From Turnera subulata (Eukaryota; Streptophyta; Magnoliopsida; Malpighiales; Passifloraceae), in contig JAKUCV010001864.1 of the NCBI GenBank assembly GCA_028386065.3, positions 284,684-348,683 of the forward strand: DNA of 64,000 nucleotides, read 5' to 3'. This document shows, one piece after another, positions 31,754 to 44,124 of the stretch. Positions within the stretch are counted from its first letter, which is position 1. Every line of letters begins with the position of its first letter. The position numbers were made by a program, and so were the translations under genes. The notes under the pieces were generated by a model. It saw nothing but the letters and a program-made list of their open reading frames with translations. It was not told where the DNA came from and made no database searches.

Positions 31754-32841
31754 ATGGGAAGGGAAACTAGCTACAAGTTTAACCCCCTTCCAGTGTCCCC
31801 ATGCATGATTTTTCTGCTTGTTTGCTCTTTGGCTACTCTGACTTCTGCGACTCTTAAAGTAGGCTTTTATAAATCCTCTTGCCCATCAGCAGAAAGTATT
31901 GTGAGAAAAGCAGTGACCAAAGCCGTATCACAGAATCCTGGCATAGCTGCCGGCCTCATTAGGATGCATTTTCATGATTGCTTCGTCAGGGTATGTATAT
32001 CTATAGACCACGTACTTCCATGATTTTTATTAGTACTCTTTTAACTTAGCCCATGTTTTTTGTGTCGCAGGGTTGTGATGCCTCGGTGCTGCTAAAATCC
32101 ACTCCAGAAAATGTAGCAGAGAGAGACCATTCTGCCAATAATCCTAGCCTTCGAGGGTTCGAAGTCATTGACGAAGCCAAGGCTAACATTGAAGCTGTAT
32201 GCCCCAGAACAGTGTCATGTGCAGACATTTTAGCATTTGCTGCCCGTGATAGTTCCTACAGAGTTGGAGGAATAAACTACGTTGTACTCGCAGGACGCCG
32301 TGACGGTAGAATCTCTAGAGTGGATGATTTAGAAGACAATATACCTTCTTCCCGCGGTAATACTTCGGATTTGGCTCAATCCTTTGCCAAGAAAGGACTG
32401 TCTGTTGATGATATGGTTACACTATCAGGCGCACATTCTGTTGGAATCTCGAACTGCACTAGATTTTCATTCCGCCTCTACAACTTCAATGCGACTCATG
32501 GACAAGATCCCTCACTGGACCCTAGCTACGCTGCTTTCCTGAAGACTGTGTGCCCACCACCAAGTGCCAAGGCTAGTAGAAATCCAGTCGTGTCACTTGA
32601 TCCTACTCCAGAGCGTTTAGACAACAGGTACTACATTGAATTGACGAAGCATCGTGGGTTATTGGTGTCGGATCAGACATTGATGAGCAACCCCACTACA
32701 CGAAACATGGTCTTGGCCAATGCTGGAAATGGTGCATTATGGGCTGCCAAGTTTGGTAAGGCAATGAAGCGCTTGGGGTACATTGATGTTCTAACTGGGA
32801 CACAAGGTGAAATTAGGAGGCACTGCAGTGCTGTGAATTAA
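31754..32841 (+). CDS. Class III peroxidase POX2
   Basis: A 335-residue secreted peroxidase from two exons, 31754-31990 and 32071-32841. It is a recent duplicate of POX1, with very similar exons, promoter and 3' flank. The signal peptide is hydrophobic ([18 protein letters not shown]). The distal motif is [18 protein letters not shown] with the normal calcium-ligand Asp, unlike POX1. The proximal His lies in TLSGAHSVG. Most differences from POX1 cluster in the loop after the GRRDGR motif ([20 protein letters not shown]), near the substrate access side in this family. All catalytic residues are intact, so it should be active. Its physiological substrate is unknown. Confidence 0.94.
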
Positions 32842-33197
32842 GGTTACCAGCTGATTATGCTTGCTGGTCGTGATCATAAGAGAAATGATTTAAGGTTTTC
32901 CATCAATGGAATGTTTTATTTGATTCGTTGTTTCCTTTCCATCTTCTTCTGACTCGGTTCTTTGTAAGTTCTTACAATTACAGATTTTTATACGTATGTT
33001 GGCAAGTATATCTCATCCATCATTTCTTCTGCTGTATTTTTCTTATATTAAGAATGTGATCAATGTCCAGTTATGACAAAACAATAGCATATACATATCT
33101 GGAATCAAAATGAAATGAAATTTTGTTTTTCCAAAATCCACGTAAAGTGCTGAATAGAGAACCAAACTAATCAAAACCTGATGAAGAACAACGTTAG
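32842..33197. other. POX2 3' flank, homologous to the POX1 flank
   Basis: From about 33045 (AAGAATGTGATCAATGTCCAG) to 33197 (GATGAAGAACAACGTT) this aligns with 29720-29866, on the far side of the MULE in the POX1 unit. At 33198 the similarity stops: POX1's unit continues into the peroxidase pseudogene, POX2's into a TRM13 remnant. This marks a duplication or deletion breakpoint. Confidence 0.7.
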
Positions 33198-33224
33198 GGA
33201 CTTAGATCTCTGTCCCAAGTAACT

Positions 33225-33560
33225 GTCGCAGCCGCACACCATAGGTATCCGGCACCTAATTATGCGACACTCTAACATTTAACTACCTGATATATATAAT
33301 AGAATGAACTGACCATGACTCAATCTCGTCAATGAGTCCATATACAGAGCTCTCTTCGTTTCACAGGTAATGTTATTTTCTGGTTCATTGTCAGCACAAC
33401 TTGATGGTCGTTTGGTAGATGAACTTTATGCGCAGAAAGAAGCTCGTTTGGTAAAGTGAAAACTCAAGGGAAAATGTAATAAGTTACTGACCAGGATCGA
33501 ATTGGGATGAGTCTACTGGCTATTTGGATTGGACCTGGTAAGGGAGACCGTTGCATATAG
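33225..33560 (-). pseudogene. TRM13 remnant (exons 2-3)
   Basis: Stretches align with TRM13 in the same orientation: 33245-33290 with the end of exon 3 (GGCACCTAATTATGCGACAC versus GGCACCTTATACGACTCC), 33308-33400 with the middle of exon 3 (CAATCTCGTCAATGAGTCCATA; GTTTCACAGGTAATGTTATT; GTTCATTGTC), and 33480-33530 with the intron 2/exon 2 border (AAGTTACTGA ... AATTGGGATG). Indels and deletions destroy the frame. Its position upstream of, and divergent from, POX3 copies the TRM13/POX1 arrangement. Confidence 0.7.
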
Positions 33561-34453
33561 ATATAGAGTGAGATCGGTTTGATGAACTGGAAACAAGGTG
33601 TTGGTCCAATGCCTACGTTTGCTCTAAATTAAAAATCTACCGTTATTCTACCACTTATCCAAAATTCAATAACCCGTAATTTTTCCTTTACGAATTTATT
33701 TAAGCCCATTTTTTGTAGTTTTCTTGTAGTTAAACTATATTTGTGTTGATCTTTTTTATTGTCACACTGTAACAGTGTGGAGTATGCAAGTGTAAGCGTA
33801 GGGCCTTGCCGCCTTGGCCTGTTTCTGATCAAGGTTGAAGTATGACAATTTCTAGGAAGTTGAACTTTTGAAGTATGACAGTTTCATGAGCGATATTCTT
33901 TACTTCACTGAAAGCTGATGCTTATCCTCCTTTACCAGGAAAGAAAGTTCCTGGGTTGCCATTTCTATAGTCAACTACAGCGTAGAAGTTGGTAGCCTAC
34001 ATTTATATCAATAAAAAATGCAAAACAATTATACTAGTGTAAGACAGAGCTGACTGCTGCTAATTGCTAATCCAAACTGTAGAGCACTGTATCAATATTT
34101 TTTTCAAGTGATGCTTCTTCTTCTATTGGCTGGTCGGAATGGAACACTTCAAACTTTATGGTTACCCAAAGATGAAAGAAATGAAACTTATGTATGGTTT
34201 ACAGCTATATGCATACACGTTTTGGGTTTCATATGTAAATACCAATTCCACCACATCTTTCATAAACTTTTTTATATTCAATTTTCTCATCACCCTATAA
34301 ATACAAGCACGGTTCTCCTCTCAATTTCCCACCTATCATCCAACTCCTCACAGATCTCTCAGTACTCCACATTATTTTCCTTTGCTTATTTGGCTCTGTA
34401 CTTGGAGCAAATTGTCACAGTTATAATCCTTTTTTCTTCTCTGATCACAGACA
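33561..34453. promoter_or_regulatory. POX3 upstream region
   Basis: AT-rich spacer. TATAAATA at 34296-34303 lies about 155 bp before the POX3 signal-peptide ATG and is the best TATA box candidate. Short open frames here show no domain. Confidence 0.45.
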
Positions 34454-35572
34454 ATGGGTTATGGTAGTAAGATGAACTTGGCGCCCTATTGCTTCATCTT
34501 GCTTCTACTTTGTTGGGTGACAACCGTGTCATGTGTCATCCTCGTCTCTTAGGATTGGTTTCTACAAATCCTCTTGTCCACAAGCAGAAGCAATTGTTAG
34601 AAGAGCCGTCAACAAAGCTGTATCTCGCAATCCAGGAATAGCTGCCGGTATCATTAGGATGCATTTCCATGACTGCTTTGTCAGGGTACTGCACATGCAA
34701 AACTTAGAACTAATGACTCTGCAGCACATATAATATCATATGGTTTTCAGTTACTTTAACCATGTAAAAGTCATTCTTACGCGGCCCTCATTTTGCAGGG
34801 TTGTGATGGTTCTGTGCTCCTTAAGTCCACACCAGGAAACCCAACATCAGAGAGAGACCATCCAGCCAACAATCCAAGCCTAAGAGGTTTTGAGACCATA
34901 GACGAAGCTAAAGCTCAGATTGAAGCTATTTGCCCGCAGACAGTGTCCTGCGCTGATATCATTGCTTTCGCTGCTCGTGATAGTGCCTATAAGGTTGGAG
35001 GAATAAACTATGCGGTGCCGGCTGGACGCCGCGATGGCCGTGTTTCTAACTTCGATGAAGTTACTCAAAACCTGCCACCTCCATCCTTCAACGCTGAGCA
35101 ACTGGAGCAAAATTTTGCACGAAAAGGACTGTCGGTTGATGAGATGGTGACCCTATCAGGAGCACATTCAATTGGCATCTCACATTGCTCTTCATTCTCC
35201 AACCGTCTCTACAATTTCAATGCCACTCACCCACAGGACCCTTCCATGGACCCTAGATATGCAGCTTTCTTGAGGACCAAGTGCCCACCTCCATCTGATA
35301 AACCCACCAGCGATCCAACCGTGGGGTTTGATTCCACTCCTAACAGACTTGACAATAAGTACTACACCGAGCTGAAGAAACGTCGAGGATTGTTGACATC
35401 GGATCAGACATTGATGAGCAGCAGTTCCACGCAGCAAATGGTTTTGACAAATGCAAGAAATGGTGCAACTTGGGCTACCAAGTTCAAGAAGGCAATGGTC
35501 CACATGGGTTCTCTTGATGTCCTAACAGGGATGCAAGGTGAAATCAGGAGGCAATGCAGTGTTGTTAATTAA
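34454..35572 (+). pseudogene. Class III peroxidase POX3, frame-disrupted signal peptide
   Basis: Exon 1 (34454-34685) opens with a good signal peptide (MGYGSKMNLAPYCFILLL then CWVTTVSC), but that frame reaches a TAG right after it. The mature enzyme ([16 protein letters not shown]) is one base out of register, open from about 34533. Exon 2 (34799-35572) is intact: GCDGSVLL, proximal His in [13 protein letters not shown], and the C-terminus GEIRRQCSVVN. All catalytic residues, including [10 protein letters not shown], are present. As read, no ATG gives a secreted protein, so I call it a very young pseudogene. Alternatives are a sequencing or assembly error of one base near 34525-34550, or an unrecognised splice. 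Everything else about the gene looks functional. Confidence 0.8.
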
Positions 35573-36185
35573 TTAAAGGGCGGGCAATTGCAGTATTGCG
35601 AAAAAGGTCGCTTGACAGATTTTCCCTACATAATCTTAACGTTTTTCTTTTTACACCAAATACTCCAAGATTTGTGTATGCATTCTTTTATTGGTTTTCT
35701 GCTGTAATTTGTACATCTGCTTTTTTTTGTTTTCCTCATTATTTTGAAGTCTGCCCAATGCAATTGTATATCGATCATTCTGTAGCACATGGTACGTTGT
35801 AATTTGATGTTTTGTTGCATTCCCACCAAGTGAAATGAATTTCCACTTATCTATTTAAGCATTGTATTGCAGTGTTGTTGGTAAGAGTATGCTGATTCAG
35901 TTCACTAAAATTTTCAAATAAAACGATTTTAATGTCAACTAAAACTGGATTCTGATCAACCATCGTCATAAACCGACCATTTCAAACCAACAGAAAAAAA
36001 AAAAAGAAATTTTATCGACCCAAAAACATTGGAATATAGGTATTATTGTATATGTCCTCTGGAATTGGTCCGAGTTGATATATAAGGAAACCGCGTTTTA
36101 TAAAAGCTCGAAGCCCTCCATTTATTCATGCCAAATCGAGAAAAGCTCCTTCACAGTCCAACGTAATTATATTATCAAATCTTCA
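35573..36185. other. POX3 3' region and spacer
   Basis: AT-rich 3' UTR-like sequence followed by spacer. No gene seen. Confidence 0.5.
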
Positions 36186-36385
36186 AGTACATTCATATAC
36201 GTACCTCTAAGACAAGGAAAGTGGTTACAGGATGATGTCGTTCATTTGCCATTTGATTTTATAATCACTATAAATTAACAGCGTAGTAGGTATACCCAAT
36301 CCTTTAATTTGTGTTTCCTTGATGGTAGTATATAATAATTATATGATGCAACCTCGGCTTGATAAAACTCCGCAGCTTGGTTTAC
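36186..36385 (+). pseudogene. Possible peroxidase promoter remnant
   Basis: Blocks here resemble the upstream regions of POX1 and POX2: GATGATGTCGTTCATTTGCC (POX1: AATGATATCGTTTCATTTGC), a following CCATTTGATTT, GTGTTTCCTTGATG, and CCTCGGCTTGATAAAACTCC (POX2: CCTCGACTTATAAAACCAAC). No peroxidase exon follows. It appears to be a leftover from a further copy whose coding part was deleted. Confidence 0.45.
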
Positions 36386-36659
36386 CGCGTACCAGGTAAT
36401 TACCAGAGAAAAAAGACATCGATGTACTTGCACATTTTATAAATCAAGCTGGCTTTGAGGTTAAAATAGTTATTTTTGAGTCTTGATTATTGCTTTCCCT
36501 TTGATTTTATTTTCATGCAACATCGAGTCAAAAAATTCTAGTGTCACACATGCAGTTTCCACGTTCTTTCACAGATAATGAGGTTGAGAAGATTTCACCA
36601 AAAAAAAAAATTGAGGTTGAGAAGACAAAACCATGATAGCCCATCCTCCAAATTTGATG

Positions 36660-37392
<733 letters not shown>

Positions 37393-38181
37393 TTTGCTTT
37401 TCCCTGCTTAAGGAAGGAAGGTTTTTTTTCTTTAGGAATATTTCAGTATAAGAAGGTTTATAAGGATTTTGTTTCGATTTCGGATTATGATGGTGGTTGT
37501 TTGAACTTGATGATGTTATGTTTTAATTTTCTGCTATTTTGGATGGGTTAATGCTTAATTAGCGGTTTAATTATGTTCTTATTCGCTTTGTTATGTTGGC
37601 GATGCGATGTGGATTTTGATGCATGGTTCCTCATCTTTTCGTGCGAGTACTTCTCTCTGTAGATTGAAATCATTGCTTGCCTCGAGTGAGTTGACTATAG
37701 ATTGCTCGAATCCTTAAAGTTTTGTTAAAGGAGGGCTCTTTTGAATGACAATTTTTGGGGTTGAAGATTGAATGAGTGAAGGTTAGCTCTATAATGCTGA
37801 TCTTATAATCTGAAAGATCGATTTACTGGTCGGTTTTTGTTGTGCCCAAAACCTCATATTGTCAATGGATGCTATATAGGATGATCATTTGGTGGTTGCT
37901 CCAAATGGTGACTGGTGAATCCCTGTTCACTTTCAAAGTTGATATTCTTCTTGATTTAATGTTTTGCTCTTTAGTTATCGAACACATGATATAGTTTAAG
38001 AAAAAATGGTATGTGTTAAAATACTACGAGTGCTATTGAACTCCTCTTTGAATTGGATTCTGTGGTAATATGCTTTTACAGTGAATGTTGAGCGTGAATG
38101 TACGCACGCTCCTCATGTTTACTAGCAATAACAAAATCAAAACCAGAAGGTGTAGTCTTGTACAACAGTGTAGTCGTAAGC
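37393..38181. other. RPS27A 3' region and spacer
   Basis: 3' UTR-like AT-rich DNA between two genes that converge here. No open frame of interest. Confidence 0.55.
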
Positions 38182-41100
38182 CTAGTATGCTCTAACAAAA
38201 GCTCGTGGGAACCATTTGGGCAAAATTGAATTCTTTGCTTTGACGATCAGTGCGTATAACCCGTAGCAGGGAATATGAACCACAGCCAAAGCTAAATACC
38301 TGTGGGATGGAAACGAGTGAATGAGTATTAGGTGCAATTGTAAAGATAAAGCACGCAGATAAAAATGTGGTCAGAAGTTTACCACAACGGAGCCCATGGT
38401 GTATTTAGCTCGAGGAAAGGATATGGCCACCTGGGAGAGTAATCGTAACAGAGTGAGCCGTAGTAAGAAGAGCTAATAAATGTCTTCCTCTCTAACGATT
38501 TAACCAGAGGTGCAGATTGTGTGTTATCCTTACCATGTAAAGCCACAGGCGTGAATAACCCATTGGAAAACAACATAGATGCTGCTCCACATGACAAAAT
38601 ATGCTAGCCTGAACCAAGGAAATGGCTGCAAAAGAAGACAGCAACAGGTATATAGCACTAGCATCAGCAATTAGCAACCCAAGGATAGTTTTTAGGGCCA
38701 GTGTAGTGTCACGGATCTGTTTAACAAGGTTTCCAGTTCAATGCTGAAGAACTTACAAGGCTATTAAGGATTGTGTCGAGGATAAGGAAGCCAGCATTCA
38801 GTGAGTGCATGCAGCCCATCAACTGCCAAACAAACAGCAATCAAGAATATGTAAGATTTGCATTCATTCACCATTGTATTCCAATTACGTGGTAAATTAA
38901 ACATCGATAAGATTGAGTTTACAAATAGCACGTAGTGGGCTTTGTGGATGGACATGGCTAGAGAAAAATAATGTTGGACAGACTGTGTAAGTTGTTAAGA
39001 TGGAAGATGTTATACTGACAAAAGCACATATTTGCACAGAAATTGCATAAATGATGAGTGGCATGCACAGGCATTATTGAGTTTGTGCAATATCACCTAT
39101 CACAAGTCAAATTAGTCCTTTACAACCTTTTCATGCATATCTAAGAGCTCTGCAGAATCCATAAAAAAAAAAGAAAAAAGAGCTCTGCAGAGGTTAAAAC
39201 AGAAAAGCAAACAGAAAACCAGCAAAAGAATTTGAGATCGCAATTGATGGAATGAGCTGTCAGTAAAGCTAGGATTCTCACCAGATTCAGACCAAAGTGA
39301 GTATTTGACATAAATGGGAGCAGAATACACCAAAATACAATGTCTGTAAGGATGGCAGCGCCTGCACAAGTCTGTCAATATGGAAACACTGTTAGCTAAG
39401 TTAACGCCAATCATTCTTTAGAAAGACATTTAGGAAGGAAATATACATTCATGATTCACATACAAGTCCACTGATAAATTTTGGTTTCACTGTGTCCAGT
39501 TAAGAAGATGATCATGTATGCTAACATGAATATTTCCACAGCAGTTGAACTTGGTAGATGAACTAGCTAATTTGGTGTGAAATTACCCATAGGAGCCACA
39601 TTACCAAGGAGGGAATACAACATTCAATGGTTACTGAGCTACCTCATAATCACAAGCTTTTTTGAAAAAGAAGGAATAGCAGAATTGACATCTAGACAAA
39701 TATTTCAACCTGATATACAGTTTGTAGAAGATATCCCCAAAATCCAGCTCTTTGTCGAATTGCCTCCTGGCTAGGGCGACTTTGCAACTTGGTTGAACCC
39801 TTAATTTCTTTCTCCCTATAATTTACAGAGGCTTCAGTTCCATTCTCTTCCACGTCCCTCTTGAAAAAAGGATCAGTTTCCCCGTTTCTAGTATCATGTT
39901 GCCTTGGAGACACCCAGCATCCATATGCAGATATGATAGTGCCCAGCTACATAGAAAACAGAATGTTTGTAAAGGAAATGTACATATGCACGATAACCTT
40001 GGATTTGTGTACAAAAATTGTTATTAGTAAGTAAAAACTATAAAGAACGGAGAAAGTAAGGATTACAGGACAAAACATACCCCAAAATAAACCATAACCA
40101 ATGCAAATGTCCACCTGCAGATCAAATATAAAACATCCGGAAGAAATCAGAGAAGCACTGATATTTTCCAACTTAATAAAAGTTAATAACCAAAATTAAA
40201 CGTTGGTAAATACGAGATAATCTTACTGGGTATAGAAATAGAAGGCAAAAATTCCCTCTAAGGCTACAACTTGATAAAGTACAGAAGCCATGCAAATAAA
40301 AGCAAAAACTCTATAGGAAAGAAGCCAGAGAGGATGAAGACATCTCCAGCTTGGCTTCCACAAATCATCATGGTACAACGGCTCTGCTTTCACTTTCTTG
40401 ATTATATAGAAGGCAACCGAAAGTGGGACAATGAAGATCAAAGCACACACTGGTACTTCCCATCTAAGCCAGTACCCAATACCGATATCCTCTGAATTTG
40501 TCATTTAGGATATGGGTTTTACTTGAAATTGTGCGCTTTGAGTTGGACGGAAGACAAAAACCAGGATTTTTATGGTCTCACTTCATTTTCCTTCATCATC
40601 GGAGAAGAAGAAGTACAAGTGGTAGTTAACTGCCGTTGACTATTAGGTAGAGGGCCTGGGAATTCTGGATTGATTTCGAAAGGGCCTTTTAGTGGCTATT
40701 TCTAATGGGCCAATACAAGCCCAACTTCTAACCCTTTCGTTGGGCTTACACAATTAGCTTAGGAACAACTTTTATCTTAAATTCCCAGATTGGAGAAAGA
40801 ACAGAAAAAGAACAATAGCACTCTTTACCCGGGAAAGTCTATATGCAATAGATAACCAAAAAAAAGTCCAAATAAGAACCACAGGGACAGCTTAAGAGAA
40901 ATTAGAGGTGTCTTTGCAATTTGCATACTCACAAAATAATGAAACGATAAGGAAGGGTAAGACTTACTCAGTGTAGTAAACAAAGATAGATGCATCATAC
41001 TCCAAAATATCCCACGAAAGGAATCCAGCCAAGATCAGGAATGAGAAGAAACGAGTAGCCAGGAGCCACCCTGGGTGTAACCCTATCCAACAAGTGGTCC

Positions 41101-41314
41101 ATAACTGGGACGACCCAACATGGTTCCTTGGCAGAGCTTGTAAGAGCCCATCATCATCAGAATCGGATCCAGCAAGTAACAGGCTCTCATAGATGGTCTT
41201 GCCATCCCATCTTGTGGCAAATTCCCTCCTCCATAGCACCCACAAGGAGCCTACAAACGCCACACCCACAATGCCAAAGCACACAAAGTCGTACCAATAC
41301 ACTACCAATGCCAT
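38182..41314 (-). CDS. Rolling-stone-like multi-pass membrane protein, two alternative first exons
   Basis: A plant membrane protein of the Rolling-stone-like family (function unknown). Common exons: 40114-40081, 39946-39710, 39371-39282, 38822-38757, 38625-38534, 38430-38383, 38299-38182. Two upstream exons both end in phase 2 with GT donors and both join exon 2: 1a (41314-40968; MALVVYWYDF ... SIFVYYTE), giving 343 residues, and 1b (40504-40227; MTNSEDIGIGYW ... FAFYFYTQ), giving 320. The two encode related sequence (LHPGWLLATRFFSF versus LHPLWLLSYRVFAF). Downstream are several hydrophobic helices (TFALVMVYFGLGTIISAYG, DIVFWCILLPFM, FVMWSSIYVVFQWVIHACG, YLALAVVHIPCYGLYALIV) around a hydrophilic loop. 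TGGGCC/T elements at 40706-40746 lie just upstream of exon 1b, suggesting it has its own promoter. All introns are GT-AG. Confidence 0.85.
40706..40746 (-). promoter_or_regulatory. Site II cluster upstream of alternative exon 1b
   Basis: TGGGCC (40706-40711), AGCCCA (40718-40723) and TGGGCT (40741-40746) fall inside the gap between exon 1a and exon 1b, about 200-240 bp before the 1b ATG. This would fit an internal promoter. Confidence 0.5.
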
Positions 41315-43219
41315 AACCAAAATCTTCTGGTTGGGATCTGTGGGCGTATGCTAATGGTCAGTTCTCGGGAGTGAATGTTTGAAGTTTGATGACTAGGAAG
41401 CTTCAATATTGAGGACATTTAGCTGGAGAGTTGGGAGTTTTACGTGGGAATGGTAGTTTTGACTGTTTGGTCGGGGACTTTCTACATGATTAGGACACGG
41501 TTTTACTTAAAAAGCTTAAAGAAAGAAAAACGATGACACTACCTAATGGCCTAATACTCACCAAGGTAAGGAAAGATCTAGGTCGATGAAAAATGTACGA
41601 TAAGATTATAACATTTCCTTTCCATAAGACGACCAATAATGTCAAGGTCACTTATTAGTTATAAAACACATTATCAACGTCGTTATTATGTTTCTTAGTT
41701 TCCTTTTCATTATCAACTAATTAATTTTCAGATCATGTTTGAATAATAGTTCATCGATCTTAGTCTAACACAAGATTGGATGTGAAGATGATGAGGCAGA
41801 AAAAAGTTTTCTCTCGGGGCAAAACATAATGTAAAGAAGGTTGTAAGATGAATAAATTAATGATGGAAAGACACTGAGTGAAAAAGATGAAGAGGGACAT
41901 TGTGGGTGCTTTGGAAAGACACTATGAAGACAGACGACAAATAAAAAATCGATTAAGTGGAGGGACACGGAAAACTTTTTAACCTACTTGGTCAAAGTCC
42001 TTCCAATATAAGGTGAATTAAATTAATGCTCGTTCTGAAATTGGCATAATAATTGAATCAATGCAGCATTTTTACGATTCTGGTTATCCTCTGTATTTGA
42101 GTTATATAAGATCTCCCCCAGTGGGATCTACTAATTGACCAATATATGGTCAAGTGAGTTTTCTGTACAAAGAACCACATTATTTTGGTCCACAACCTGG
42201 CGTAAGAGCAGCGCATGTCAAATTCAAAGTCTCTTGGAGAAGCATGTTTCATGATAAGGTAATGTGTTATTGGTGTACAGCGGTATTATCAATGAAAATC
42301 GAATATGTCTGTTTTATTGCGAACATTGCATTGGGACACCTGTTGCTTCTTAACCATTGTCTACACCAGAAATATATTTCTGCAAATTGCAAATAAAGAA
42401 TACATTGCCTTGCTTAAGTTGTCTGGTTGATGATTCAAAACTTCTTTGACAAGTAGTTACAACCTAACATTTTCTTCTTACATGTACACAGAATTGTCTA
42501 CCATCAATTAAGCATTTGGCAACTTAGAGTTAAAGAAACATATGCTTTATTCAATGCATTAAGCCTTTATCCAGATGCACCTGAAAGGAATGGTAAAAAA
42601 GAACCCAGCATCTTAGTTTAAATCAGAAGATGCAACTGCAACATCTTAGTTTGATTTCCCTTGTCAACCTTCCTAGAATATCTACATGAGAAATTCAAAA
42701 TGTAAAAGCCTTATTTCAAGAAATATCTAAATCTTTGTCTAGAGTACCGGAAAAACAGTATTAATTTTACTACCTTGCTGTTTCTGCAACTTTACCTTTT
42801 AGTACCTTTGTTCAACTCCTTTAATTTGGTGTAGAAAAAAGTAGATTTGTTTCTTTAATTTCAACGCCAACAAATTTTATTTGCCAAGGAACAGTCCGGA
42901 AGAAAACAGAGAAGTTAATTTAAGCAGACAGCAAGAGAAGTCAACTTGAATTAAACCACAAGGCATGGGCAGACAGCAGTGAAGGATATACGTGATGAGT
43001 AGAATAGAAATAAACAAATAAATAAATTGACATCGCAGATTACAAGGAAATGCACATGGGTAGTGCTGGTAATAAGGTTTGACTTGCACGCAACAAATGG
43101 AGTAGTAAAATCCAATGTTGAACACAGAAACAAGGGAAAAAAAAAAAACATAAAAGCCAACCCTTTATAAAAAAATACGTTGGCAGTACCATCACAAGAA
43201 GGTAGTAAAAAAAGATTAT
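41315..43219. other. Intergenic, nothing recognised
   Basis: Upstream region of the membrane-protein gene and downstream region of the dehydrogenase. AT-rich; only short chance frames. No repeat ends were noticed. Confidence 0.5.
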
Positions 43220-44124
43220 TTAGAAGGCTGAGTAAGCGTGATTAACCACAGTGAATCCACCATCAACAGCCAAGTTATGCCCACTAATGTAAACCGATTC
43301 ATCGGATGCCAGAAACAATGCAGCCTCTGCTACATGCCTGGCCTTCAAAACAATACCTTTCAAGTTGGCCATGGCACAGCTATTCGCTTCAACCTGATCA
43401 GGTTCCAACTTATAAGCCCTGCAAGAGAGTGGTGTGGCTACTCCATAAGGAGAGATGCAATTGACCCTGATCCCATAAGCCCCTAGCTCGCTACAGGAAG
43501 TTCTAACCAGACCCACCAAGGCATGCTTGGATGTGGTGTAAGCATGTGGTCCGGTTCCTCCGAGCGAGGCCGACACACTAGTTGTACATATGATCGATCC
43601 TCGGATTTTTCTGGCCACCATGGCACGAGCTGCGTGCTTGATGGTGGCTGCAACGCCGCGTACATTGGTTGCCATGGTGTTGTCAAAACCTTCAATGTCA
43701 AGTTCCAGGATTCCTGTCATGGGTCCTATGATTCCTGCATTGCTGAATAGAACATCCAGCTTCCCGTATTTCTCCAATGTGAAATTCACCGTCTCCTCTA
43801 CTTGCTTCTCGTCCCTTACATCGCACCTGTGGTAACAAGCTCTTTCTTCGCCAACTGATGCCACCACTTGATGGCCTAGCTCGTCCTGGACATCCGCGAC
43901 CACCACAAAGGCTCCATTCTCTGCAAATAGCTTCACTGCCTCTTCACCGATCCCACTAGCTGCCCCGGTGATCAGCGCAACCTTACCATCCAACCTGGAA
44001 TACATGAAAGATTGTTACTAATATCCATGTGTTTCTTGGAGAATGTACAGATCAAATTGAGATGTGATGATCAGAAGAAACGTTTAAGGAAAGAAAAATT
44101 TGAAGCGTACCTGGGCTTAGACAT
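43220..44124 (-). CDS. NAD(P)-dependent short-chain dehydrogenase/reductase
   Basis: A 262-residue classical SDR, probably of the plant SDR110C group (momilactone A synthase / secoisolariciresinol dehydrogenase-like), oxidising or reducing a small alcohol or ketone. Two exons: a 14-base first exon (44124-44111, encoding MSKP and part of R) and 43994-43220. The cofactor motif is TGAASGIG (14-21), with Asp39 after the second strand favouring NAD. SNAG is at 89-92, the catalytic Ser within CTTSVSASLGG, and Tyr157-x3-Lys161 in HAYTTSKHAL. Then NCISPYGVATPL and the C-terminal SGHNLAVDGGFT. A tiny first exon with an intron splitting an Arg codon is usual in this group. Substrates differ widely between close members, so none is proposed. 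Confidence 0.92.
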
